Source: Pseudomonadota bacterium
GTDB lineage: Bacteria > Pseudomonadota > Alphaproteobacteria > Caulobacterales > Caulobacteraceae
Direction of reading: 5' to 3'
Length of the DNA: 34,392 nt
NCBI GenBank assembly: GCA_023451375.1
Contig: JAEXZS010000028.1
Span: 1-34,392 of the forward strand
A program made the translations under genes and the position numbers. The first letter of the stretch is position 1; the number at the start of each line of letters is the position of its first letter. Shown here piece after piece: positions 8,148 to 14,402 of the stretch. The notes beneath the pieces were generated by a model. The model was not told the origin of the DNA. It saw nothing but the letters and a program-made list of their open reading frames with translations, and did no database searches.

Positions 8148-8180
8148 TTCAGACTCTCTTTTTTCACCCCGGAGTCTGAA
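8148..8180. repeat. 9-bp inverted repeat containing two GANTC sites
   Basis: TTCAGACTC (8148-8156) and GAGTCTGAA (8172-8180) are perfect inverted arms with a 15-nt spacer containing a T6 run. A further direct copy TTCAGAC begins at 8130, overlapping GATTC at 8128-8132. Three GANTC sites therefore fall within 49 nt (8128, 8152, 8172). The repeat sits immediately downstream of the DUF488 stop codon. Confidence 0.55.
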
Positions 8181-8181
8181 C

Positions 8182-8613
8182 TCACAGATTGACGATCCGC
8201 GCCCCGTCCTCCCGCGCCAGCCGCTCGGCCAGCACCGCCCGGTGGCACCCGGCGGGGTCGGCCTCGAAGCACAGAAGAGCGACGCGCCTCTCCTGCGCCA
8301 GCGCCTTCAGCCGGGCGTACTCCAGCTGGGCCTGCGGTTCCGCCATGTGGTCGGCGAAGATGGCGCGCATCTCCACGATGCGGCCCTTACGCGCCGCGTC
8401 GCGCCCGGCCTTGGGCGTGCCCAGGCCGCGCAGGTGGAGGTAGTCGACGCCCTCGGCCTTCAGGTTCTCGCCGAGGATGGTCTTGGAGAAGCCCGCGCGG
8501 CGCGAGGCGGCGACGGCGCGCACGTCGACCAGCAGATCGACCCCGGCGGCCTTCAGCCGTTCGATGACCTGCGCCTGGGGCGCGCCTTCGTAGCCGATGG
8601 TGAAGATGTCCAT
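8182..8613 (-). CDS. DUF488 domain protein
   Basis: The 143-aa protein begins MDIFTIGYEG, the usual opening of DUF488 proteins. It continues with DLLVDVRAVAASRRAGFSK near residues 30-47, the YLHLRGLG segment, and a CFEADPAGCHRAVLAERL stretch near residues 115-132. The fold is conserved and basic around the R-x-x-P/S-x-S-R pocket, but the function is unknown. Two other in-frame ATGs lie upstream at 8637 and 8661; 8613 gives the family-typical N-terminus. It is divergent from the NDUFA9-like gene and terminates in a repeat-rich intergenic stretch. Confidence 0.85.
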   Translation of the reverse strand: MDIFTIGYEGAPQAQVIERLKAAGVDLLVDVRAVAASRRAGFSKTILGENLKAEGVDYLHLRGLGTPKAGRDAARKGRIVEMRAIFADHMAEPQAQLEYARLKALAQERRVALLCFEADPAGCHRAVLAERLAREDGARIVNL

Positions 8614-8657
8614 GGGCCGGAGATGGGCGTCGGACATCCCGATCGCCAGCTTGGCCG

Positions 8658-8673
8658 GCAACGCCCGCGTTGC
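8658..8673. promoter_or_regulatory. 16-nt palindrome between DUF488 and the NDUFA9-like gene
   Basis: GCAACGC-CC-GCGTTGC has perfect 7-bp arms around two bases. It lies 45 nt upstream of the DUF488 ATG and 56 nt upstream of the NDUFA9-like ATG, a reasonable operator position for either. GC-rich palindromes arise by chance more easily in this DNA, so support is modest. Confidence 0.3.
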
Positions 8674-8728
8674 GGCGCGGCGCCCTATCGTCTATCCCGC
8701 CGACACCGAATTCGACTGGAGCTTTCTC

Positions 8729-9718
8729 ATGGCTGACCTCGCCCCCGGCGTCGTGACCCTCTTCGGAGGATCGGGCTTCATCGGGTCGCAGGCGGTGCGC
8801 GCCCTGGCCCGTCGCGGCTGGCGCATCCGCGTCGCCGTGCGCAACCCGGTCCTGGCCATCGAGGTTCAGCCGCTGGGCGATCCCGGCCAGATCCAGTTCA
8901 TGCGTTGCGACGTGACCAACCCGGACGACGTGGCCCGCGCGCTGAGGGGCTCCGACGCCCTGGTCAACCTGGTCGGCGTGCTGCACGACGCCGGCGGTCG
9001 GCGCGGCTTCGCGACGGCCCACGTCGAGGCGGCCCGCATCATCGGCGCCGCGGCGACCGCCGCGGGGGTCGAGCGCGTGGTGCAGATATCCGCTCTCGGC
9101 GCCGACCTGGACAGCCCCTCCGCCTACGGCCGCTCCAAGGCCCAGGCCGAGGCCGTGCTGCGAGAGGCCCGCCCCGACGCGGTCATCCTGCGGCCGTCGC
9201 TGGTGTTCGGAAAGGGCGACAGCTTCCTGAACCGCTTCGCCGCCATGGCGTCGACGGCGCCGGTCCTGCCGCTGATCGGCGGCGGCGAGACCCGGTTCCA
9301 GCCCGTCTACGTCGGCGACGTGGCCGAGGCGATCGCCCGCGCCGTCTCCCATGGAGACGCGGCCGGCCGCACCTTCGAACTGGGCGGCCCCGCCGTCTGG
9401 ACCTTCCGCGAGGTGCTGGAGCTGATCAACCGCGAGACCGGCCGCGATCGCCTGCTGGTCCCCGTGCCCTTCGTCGTCGCTCGCGCTCTGGGCTCGATGC
9501 TGGAGATGGTCCGTCTTCTCGGGATCACCCCGCCGCTGACCCGCGACCAGGTGCTGATGCTGCAGGTCGACAACGTCGTCTCGGAAGACGCCGAGACCCT
9601 GTCGGACCTCGGCGTGGTCCAGCCCACGGGCATGGAGGCCATCGCCCCTTCCTACCTGTGGCGCTACCGCGTCGGCGGCCAGTTCGCCGAGGCCGCCGGG
9701 CCGCTGGCCATCACCTGA
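8729..9718 (+). CDS. Complex I NDUFA9-like NAD(P)-binding protein (atypical SDR)
   Basis: The 329-aa protein is an extended/atypical short-chain dehydrogenase. The glycine motif FGGSGFIG lies near residues 12-19 after VVTLF, followed by RGWRIRVAVRNP (dinucleotide 2'-phosphate/ribose region), a GSDALVNLVGVLHD segment, VVQISALGAD and the YGRSKAQAE catalytic-like motif. This is the NAD-binding family related to mitochondrial complex I subunit NDUFA9, common in alphaproteobacteria. The C-terminal third (LITPPLTRDQVLMLQ-like region) also fits. The ATG at 8729 has TGGAG upstream and precedes the beta-strand directly; a longer frame to 8597 has no such support. Nuo genes are not adjacent. Confidence 0.87.
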   Translation: MADLAPGVVTLFGGSGFIGSQAVRALARRGWRIRVAVRNPVLAIEVQPLGDPGQIQFMRCDVTNPDDVARALRGSDALVNLVGVLHDAGGRRGFATAHVEAARIIGAAATAAGVERVVQISALGADLDSPSAYGRSKAQAEAVLREARPDAVILRPSLVFGKGDSFLNRFAAMASTAPVLPLIGGGETRFQPVYVGDVAEAIARAVSHGDAAGRTFELGGPAVWTFREVLELINRETGRDRLLVPVPFVVARALGSMLEMVRLLGITPPLTRDQVLMLQVDNVVSEDAETLSDLGVVQPTGMEAIAPSYLWRYRVGGQFAEAAGPLAIT

Positions 9719-9782
9719 CCACGGCGCCCGCCCTTGCGACGGGCCGCCTTGCCAGCCGGAACAAATCGTGCACAACTCAAGG

Positions 9783-11681
9783 ATGATCGCCGCGCAGTCC
9801 CGACCGACTTTGAAGGAGACGCCCGGCCTCGACGAGGCCCGCGCCCTTCTGTCCCGCGTCTGGGGCCACGCCGGTTTCCGCGGCCTGCAAGGCGACATCG
9901 TCGGAGAGGTCCTGTCGGGCGGGGACGTCCTGGCCGTCCTGCCGACCGGCGGCGGCAAGAGCGTCTGCTACCAGATCCCGGCCATCCTGCGCCCCGGCCT
10001 CGGCCTGGTGATCTCGCCGCTGATCGCCCTGATGACTGACCAGGTCGAGGCGCTGAAGCAGCAGGGCGTCGCCGCCGCCCGCCTCGATTCCGGCGTCTCT
10101 CTGGACGATCGCTCGGCCATCTGGCGCGCGGCGCGGGCGGGCGAGCTGGACCTGCTCTACGTCTCGCCCGAAGGCCTGGCGGCGGGCGCCATGTTGGACC
10201 GGCTTTCCGAACTGCCCCTCAGCCTCATCGCCATCGACGAGGCCCACTGCGTCAGCCAGTGGGGCCACGACTTTCGCCCCGACTATCGCAGCCTGGGTCT
10301 TCTGGCCGAGCGCTTCCCCGGCGTGCCCCGCATCGCCGTCACCGCCACCGCCGACGCCCGCACCCGCGACGACATCCTGCGCTCGCTGCGGCTGGAGGAC
10401 GCCCGGGTCTTCGTCGACAGCTTCGCCCGCCCGAACCTGCAGCTGGCGGCCGAGCGCAAGGAGACCGCCTCACGCGCCCGCACCGACGCCCGCGTCATCG
10501 AGCTGGTTCGCGAACGGCGAGACAAGTCGGGGGTGGTCTATTGCGGCAGCCGCGACGGCTGCGACCGCGTCGCCCAGGCCCTGCGCGACGCCGGGACCAA
10601 CGCCATCGCCTATCACGCGGGCATGGACACGAAGGAGCGCGACCGCCGGCTGGAGCGCTTCCTGGCCGAGGACGGCGCCGTGATGGTCGCCACCATCGCC
10701 TTCGGCATGGGGGTCGACAAGGCCGACGTCCGCTTCGTCATCCACGCCGATCCGCCGGGGTCGCTGGAGGCCTATTGGCAGGAGATCGGCCGCGCCGGGC
10801 GCGACGGCGAAGCGGCCGAAGGGATCACACTCTACGGCCCGTCCGACATCGCCTGGTCGCTGCGCCGCCTCGACGGCCGACCGATGGCCGAGGAGGTCAA
10901 GCAGGTCCAGGTCCGCAAGGTGCGCCAGCTGTTCGCCATGCTGGACGGCGCCGTCTGCCGCCCCCAGGCCGTGCGCCGCTACTTCGGCGAGCAGGCCGCC
11001 CAGCCCTGCGGGGTCTGCGATATCTGCTCCGACCCGCCCCAGCTCTATGACGCCACCGTCCCGGCCCAGAAGGCGCTGGCGGCGGTGCAGCGGCTGGGCG
11101 GTCGCTTCGGGCGGGGCCGGATCGTCGATCACCTGACCGGCCGCACCAAGGACGTCCAGCCGTGGGAACAGCAGCTGTCCACCTGGGGCATCGGTTCGGA
11201 CCTCTCGCCCAACGGCTGGCGCGAGATCGTCGACCACCTGCTGTTCGAGGGCCTGCTGGTCGAGGACCCGAACGACGGCAAGCCCTTGGTCGGCCTGGGC
11301 GACGCCGAGGCCGTCCGCGCCGTCTACAAGGCGGAACGCACGATCGAGGTCCGCCGCGCCCCGCCGCGCTTCGACTCCAGCACCCGCTCGGGCAACCCGC
11401 GCAACCGCCGCGACCGCTCCGGCGAGGGCCGCAATGCGGCGCTGGAGACCATGGACGCCGATGTCCGCGCCCGCTTCGAGGCCCTGCGCGCCTGGCGCCG
11501 CGATCGCGCCTCCGAACAACACGTGCCGCCCTATGTCATTTTCCAGGACAAGACCCTGCTGGAAATCGCCCACGCCGAACCCGGCGACCTGGCGAACCTC
11601 GGCGCGATCTCCGGGGTTGGTCAGTCCAAGCTGGACCGCTACGGCAAGGGCGTGCTCGAGACCCTGGCGGCGCTGGCTTGA
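9783..11681 (+). CDS. recQ: ATP-dependent DNA helicase RecQ
   Basis: From the ATG at 9783 the product is 632 aa. It has the superfamily 2 helicase core: Walker A PTGGGKS (54-60), the DEAH box with the RecQ-typical following Cys (DEAHC, 152-156), and the motif VI region QEIGRAGRDG. Four zinc-binding cysteines of the RQC domain are visible at Cys392, Cys409, Cys412 and Cys415, and a C-terminal HRDC domain covers roughly the last 80 residues (ALRAWRRDRA to the end). RecQ unwinds DNA during recombination and stalled-fork repair. An in-frame GTG at 9768 is an alternative start; neither has a good ribosome binding site. It precedes ccmC by about 50 nt but with no functional connection. Confidence 0.95.
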   Translation: MIAAQSRPTLKETPGLDEARALLSRVWGHAGFRGLQGDIVGEVLSGGDVLAVLPTGGGKSVCYQIPAILRPGLGLVISPLIALMTDQVEALKQQGVAAARLDSGVSLDDRSAIWRAARAGELDLLYVSPEGLAAGAMLDRLSELPLSLIAIDEAHCVSQWGHDFRPDYRSLGLLAERFPGVPRIAVTATADARTRDDILRSLRLEDARVFVDSFARPNLQLAAERKETASRARTDARVIELVRERRDKSGVVYCGSRDGCDRVAQALRDAGTNAIAYHAGMDTKERDRRLERFLAEDGAVMVATIAFGMGVDKADVRFVIHADPPGSLEAYWQEIGRAGRDGEAAEGITLYGPSDIAWSLRRLDGRPMAEEVKQVQVRKVRQLFAMLDGAVCRPQAVRRYFGEQAAQPCGVCDICSDPPQLYDATVPAQKALAAVQRLGGRFGRGRIVDHLTGRTKDVQPWEQQLSTWGIGSDLSPNGWREIVDHLLFEGLLVEDPNDGKPLVGLGDAEAVRAVYKAERTIEVRRAPPRFDSSTRSGNPRNRRDRSGEGRNAALETMDADVRARFEALRAWRRDRASEQHVPPYVIFQDKTLLEIAHAEPGDLANLGAISGVGQSKLDRYGKGVLETLAALA

Positions 11682-11733
11682 GAATCCCGCCGCGACTTGC
11701 CCGCCGTCGCGTCGCCGCGTAAGCGCTGGGGCG

Positions 11734-12453
11734 ATGTTCGGCCTGTCCAATCCGCAGCGCTTCATGGCCTTCACCGGCCCCCTGACGCCCGTGCTGTGGG
11801 CGGGGGCGGCGGTTCTGCTGGCGGTCGGAACCTGGCTCAGCTTCTCCGTCCCCGCCGACTACCAGCAGGGCGATACGGTGCGGATCATGTTCGTTCACGT
11901 CCCCGCCGCCTCGCTGGGGCTGGGCGCCTACGCCGCGCTGGGGGTCTCCAGCTTCTTCGCCCTGGTGTTCCGCCACCCCCTGGCCGACGCCGCCGCCCGC
12001 GCCGCCGCCCTGCCCGGAGCGGCATTCACCGCCCTGGCCCTAGTCACCGGCTCGCTGTGGGGCCAGCCGATGTGGGGGACCTGGTGGGTGTGGGACGCGC
12101 GCCTGACCAGCGTCCTGGTGCTGTTCCTGTTCTATCTCGGATACATGGCGCTCAGGGCCTCGATCGACGACGAGCAGAAGGCCGCGCGCGCGGCCGCCGT
12201 GCTGGGGCTGGTCGGCCTGGTCAACCTGCCGATCGTCAAGTTCTCGGTCGATTGGTGGAACACCCTGCACCAGCCCGCCAGCTTCCTGACGCCCGGCTCG
12301 TCCGGTCTCGACCCGGCCTATGTGCCGGCCTTCCTGGCCATGCTGGCGGCCTATGGCGTGCTGTTCCTGGCCCTGTGGCTGACCGCGATCCGCACCGAGG
12401 TTCGCCGCCGCCGAGTCATGTCCCTGCGCGCGCGCAGGGCGCAGGAGGCCTGA
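11734..12453 (+). CDS. ccmC: Heme exporter/handling protein CcmC
   Basis: The 239-aa inner-membrane protein has six hydrophobic helices and the tryptophan-rich heme-binding motif WGTWWVWDARLTS (near residue 113) in a periplasmic loop, flanked by conserved histidines (FVHVPAA near residue 53 and WNTLHQPASF near 175). CcmC transfers heme to the chaperone CcmE in System I cytochrome c maturation. Length matches the family (about 245 aa). The ATG at 11734 gives the usual N-terminus; GGGG upstream is a weak ribosome binding site. Its stop overlaps the ATG of ccmD (TGATG), so the three ccm genes are translationally coupled. Confidence 0.95.
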   Translation: MFGLSNPQRFMAFTGPLTPVLWAGAAVLLAVGTWLSFSVPADYQQGDTVRIMFVHVPAASLGLGAYAALGVSSFFALVFRHPLADAAARAAALPGAAFTALALVTGSLWGQPMWGTWWVWDARLTSVLVLFLFYLGYMALRASIDDEQKAARAAAVLGLVGLVNLPIVKFSVDWWNTLHQPASFLTPGSSGLDPAYVPAFLAMLAAYGVLFLALWLTAIRTEVRRRRVMSLRARRAQEA

Positions 12454-12653
12454 TGCCCGATCTCGACATGAGCCCCTACGCCGCCTTCGTCTGGCCCGCC
12501 TGGGGCGTCAGCGCCCTGGTTCTCGCCGCCCTGGCGGTCCGCGCCCTCGTCCAGGCGCACCGATGGAAGCGGGAACTGGCCCGCCTGGAACCGGTCGCCT
12601 ATGAGGCGACCCGCCCTCAAGCAGCGCGAAGCGCGGTAGGGCCCCAAGAATGA
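12453..12653 (+). CDS. ccmD: Heme exporter protein CcmD
   Basis: This 66-aa protein has one transmembrane segment (SALVLAALAVRALV) preceded by MSPYAAFVWPAWG and followed by a basic helix AHRWKRELARLE, the usual layout of CcmD. CcmD is a small subunit that helps release the holo-CcmE chaperone from the CcmABC complex. It overlaps both neighbours: its ATG with the ccmC stop and its TGA with the ccmG ATG. A strong ribosome binding site (GGAGG) lies seven bases upstream. The C-terminal tail beyond the helix is proline- and alanine-rich and somewhat longer than needed for the core. Confidence 0.85.
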   Translation: MPDLDMSPYAAFVWPAWGVSALVLAALAVRALVQAHRWKRELARLEPVAYEATRPQAARSAVGPQE

Positions 12654-13216
12654 ACCGCTGGTTGGCGCTGCTGCCGCTGGTCGCCATCGCGGCACTGGCG
12701 GTGCTGTTCGTGGGCTGGTCGCTGAAGCGCGATCCGGCCTTCAAGCCCAACGCCATGGTCGGCCAGCCGATCCCCGAGACGGTCCTGCCGATGCTGACCG
12801 GCGACCAGGCCGGGCCCGGGCAGGTGGACCTGAAGACCGCCGGCGTCGGCCGGCCGATGATCGTCAACGTCTTCGCCTCCTGGTGCGCGCCGTGCCGCAT
12901 CGAGCACCCCAAGCTGCTGCAGCTGAAGCAGCGCGGCATCGCCGTGGTCGGCGTCGCCTACAAGGACGAACCGGTCGCCACGCGCGCCTTCCTTGACGAG
13001 CTGGGCGACCCCTTCGCCATGGTGCTGGTCGACCGCGAGGGCCGCGCCGGTCTGGACCTGGGCATCTCGGGCGTGCCGGAGACCTTCGCCGTGGACGCCA
13101 TGGGCCGGATCACCGCCAAACAGTCCGGCCCGCTGCTGGACGACGCCGACATCGAGCGGCTGGTGGCCTCCATGCAGGCGCCGTCTCGGCCCCCGCCGAC
13201 GCCGAGGCCTCGTTAA
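12650..13216 (+). CDS. ccmG: Thiol:disulfide interchange protein CcmG (DsbE)
   Basis: The 188-aa protein has an N-terminal membrane anchor (residues 5-23) and a periplasmic thioredoxin fold with the active site WCAPC (Cys79 and Cys82), a GVPETF cis-proline segment near residue 143, and VNVFASW before the active site. CcmG reduces the apocytochrome c CXXCH cysteines or the CcmH partner before heme ligation. Its ATG overlaps the ccmD stop. The proline-rich tail (PSRPPPTPRPR) is short and low in complexity. CcmA, B, E, F and H are not in this window. Confidence 0.92.
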   Translation: MNRWLALLPLVAIAALAVLFVGWSLKRDPAFKPNAMVGQPIPETVLPMLTGDQAGPGQVDLKTAGVGRPMIVNVFASWCAPCRIEHPKLLQLKQRGIAVVGVAYKDEPVATRAFLDELGDPFAMVLVDREGRAGLDLGISGVPETFAVDAMGRITAKQSGPLLDDADIERLVASMQAPSRPPPTPRPR

Positions 13217-13244
13217 CCGTTTCTCGACTCTATGCGTTAACCAT
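13213..13244 (+). promoter_or_regulatory. Two TTAACC half sites flanking a GANTC site, upstream of the 80-aa gene
   Basis: TTAACC occurs at 13213-13218 (overlapping the ccmG stop) and TTAACCAT at 13237-13244, with GACTC at 13226-13230 between them. TTAACCAT resembles the CtrA half site and GANTC is the CcrM methylation site of Caulobacter-type bacteria. The spacing (24 nt start to start) is not the canonical 11 nt, so this is not a full CtrA box. The ATG of the small gene lies seven bases after the second half site, which would suit a very short leader. Regulatory function is inference. Confidence 0.42.
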
Positions 13245-13250
13245 CCCGTC

Positions 13251-13493
13251 ATGAGCGCGATTCGCCCCGGCCTGCCCCTTCCGACCCCGCCGTCCGGCGA
13301 GACCGGCCGCGCGCGCCAGGCCCAGTCCGCCTTCTTCCGCGCCGCCCTGGATCAGGTCGCGGCGGCCGCCCAGGCCCGCCCCACGACCCCGCCAGCGCCG
13401 ACCCCAAGCGTGCGTACGGTCACGGCCGCCCTGACCGCGCCGGAACCCGCCCGCATGCTGCGACCAGGCTCCCTGCTCGACATCCGGATCTGA
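13251..13493 (+). CDS. 80-aa protein of unknown function
   Basis: The 80-aa product reads MSAIRPGLPLPTPPSGETG at its start, then a short amphipathic helix QAQSAFFRAALDQVAAAAQ, a proline/alanine/threonine linker, and an ordered-looking C-terminus MLRPGSLLDIRI. I do not recognise a domain. A similar LRPGSLLDIR ending seems familiar from uncharacterised Caulobacterales proteins, but that is from memory and needs a search. The frame ends exactly where the M48 gene begins on the other strand: TGA of this gene is followed directly by the complementary TCA (13491-13496). No ribosome binding site precedes the ATG. Possible cell-cycle elements lie just upstream. Confidence 0.6.
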   Translation: MSAIRPGLPLPTPPSGETGRARQAQSAFFRAALDQVAAAAQARPTTPPAPTPSVRTVTAALTAPEPARMLRPGSLLDIRI

Positions 13494-14249
13494 TCAGTTC
13501 CAGCCGCGGCTGGCGATATACTGCTGCAGCATGTCGATGCGCGTGTCGTCCGACGGGTGGGTCGAGGCGAACTGCGGAACCCCGCCCTGCCGCTGCGCCG
13601 CCATCAGCCGCCACAGCGCCACCGCTTCAGAGGGCTTGAAGCCCGCCGCCGCCATATAGTCGACCCCGAGCCGGTCGGCCTCCAGCTCGTCCCGACGCGA
13701 ATAGGGCAGCAGGACCCCGTACTGCGCCGCCAGGCCGCCATAGGCGCCGACCGCCTGGCCGTAGTCGCCCGCCGCGCGGGTTCCGATCTGCAGCGCCAGG
13801 CTGGACAGGGCGCTGGTCGACGATCGTTCCGCCGCGTGGTGGGCGACGACATGGCCGATCTCATGACCGATCACGCTGGCGAGCTGGTCGTCGTTGCGGA
13901 CCAGGGCCAGCAGGCCGGAGGTGACGCCGATCTGCCCCGACGGCAGGACGAAGGCGTTGGGGCTGTCGTCACTGAAGACCGCATAGTCCCACGAGCGATC
14001 GGCCAGGCCCGCAGCCTGCACCAGCCTGCCGCCGACGCGACGGATACGGTCCACCTGCGCGCCGGTGGTCGCCGCCTTCTGGGTGCGCAGCGCCTCCTGC
14101 CAGGCGGCGTTCGACTGCTGGGTCAGCGAGGCGCTGTCGACCAGCAGCAGCTGGCTTCGGCCCAGCGCCTCATTGTAGGCGCAGGCCCCCAGGGCGGAAA
14201 CGGCGGCGAGGGCGCATAGGACGGGAACCAGACGGCGCGAGCGGAGCAT
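13494..14249 (-). CDS. M48-family zinc metalloprotease, lipoprotein
   Basis: The 251-aa protein has a lipoprotein signal with lipobox LGAC (Cys at residue 23). The zinc motif HEIGH lies near residues 128-132, and the third ligand is in DELEADRLG near 187-193. The C-terminal THPSDDTRI segment is typical of the M48B/C Ste24-like periplasmic proteases (BepA/LoiP-like), which degrade or refold misfolded envelope proteins. The ATG at 14249 is supported by AAGAGG a few bases upstream. The gene is on its own between two terminator-like or convergent boundaries, so it is probably monocistronic. Confidence 0.93.
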   Translation of the reverse strand: MLRSRRLVPVLCALAAVSALGACAYNEALGRSQLLLVDSASLTQQSNAAWQEALRTQKAATTGAQVDRIRRVGGRLVQAAGLADRSWDYAVFSDDSPNAFVLPSGQIGVTSGLLALVRNDDQLASVIGHEIGHVVAHHAAERSSTSALSSLALQIGTRAAGDYGQAVGAYGGLAAQYGVLLPYSRRDELEADRLGVDYMAAAGFKPSEAVALWRLMAAQRQGGVPQFASTHPSDDTRIDMLQQYIASRGWN

Positions 14250-14348
14250 GGCGATCCTCTTGAAGCTGTAGCGTAAGGACCAGAATGGCGCGGCCGTCGA
14301 GCGGTTCCCACCCTGTTGTCGTCGACGGTTTCTAGGGCGCCACGAATA

Positions 14349-14376
14349 AGGGCGGCGGACTCGCGTCCGCCGCCCT
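14349..14376 (-). terminator. Strong hairpin terminator after the TonB receptor gene
   Basis: GGGCGGCGGAC (14350-14360) and GTCCGCCGCCC (14365-14375) form a perfect 11-bp stem with loop TCGC, extended by an A-T pair to 12 bp. On the minus strand TTATT follows, consistent with termination of the receptor transcript 27 bases after its stop codon. Confidence 0.75.
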
Positions 14377-14402
14377 CATCTCGTCATCGCTGACAGCCGT
14401 CC

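Larger units (their letters stand above)
7852..8181. other. Gene-free stretch of 330 nt holding a series of stem-loops
   Basis: No convincing gene lies between the peptidase stop and the DUF488 stop. Short open frames here have low-complexity compositions and no supported starts. The stretch instead holds three hairpin-forming repeats and a 9-bp inverted repeat, listed separately. The elements starting CTCTCCCGTCGGGAGAGG and CCGTCATCC...GGATGACGG look like the dispersed REP-like elements common in alphaproteobacterial intergenic DNA. The two flanking genes converge on this stretch, so it could also serve as a transcription-termination zone. Confidence 0.6.

Noticed and set aside
8148..8180. 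Intrinsic terminator of DUF488
   Set aside because: The inverted repeat is at the right place but no U-run follows it on the minus strand and the T6 run lies in the loop, so I list it as a repeat.
8387..9958. 523-aa open frame on the minus strand opposite the NDUFA9-like gene
   Set aside because: Composition is Asp/Gly/Val/Arg-rich as in shadow frames and crosses gene boundaries; the plus-strand gene has the Rossmann motif.
10470..11774. 434-aa open frame on the minus strand opposite recQ
   Set aside because: A GC-bias shadow of recQ. RecQ motifs and the zinc cysteines are on the plus strand.
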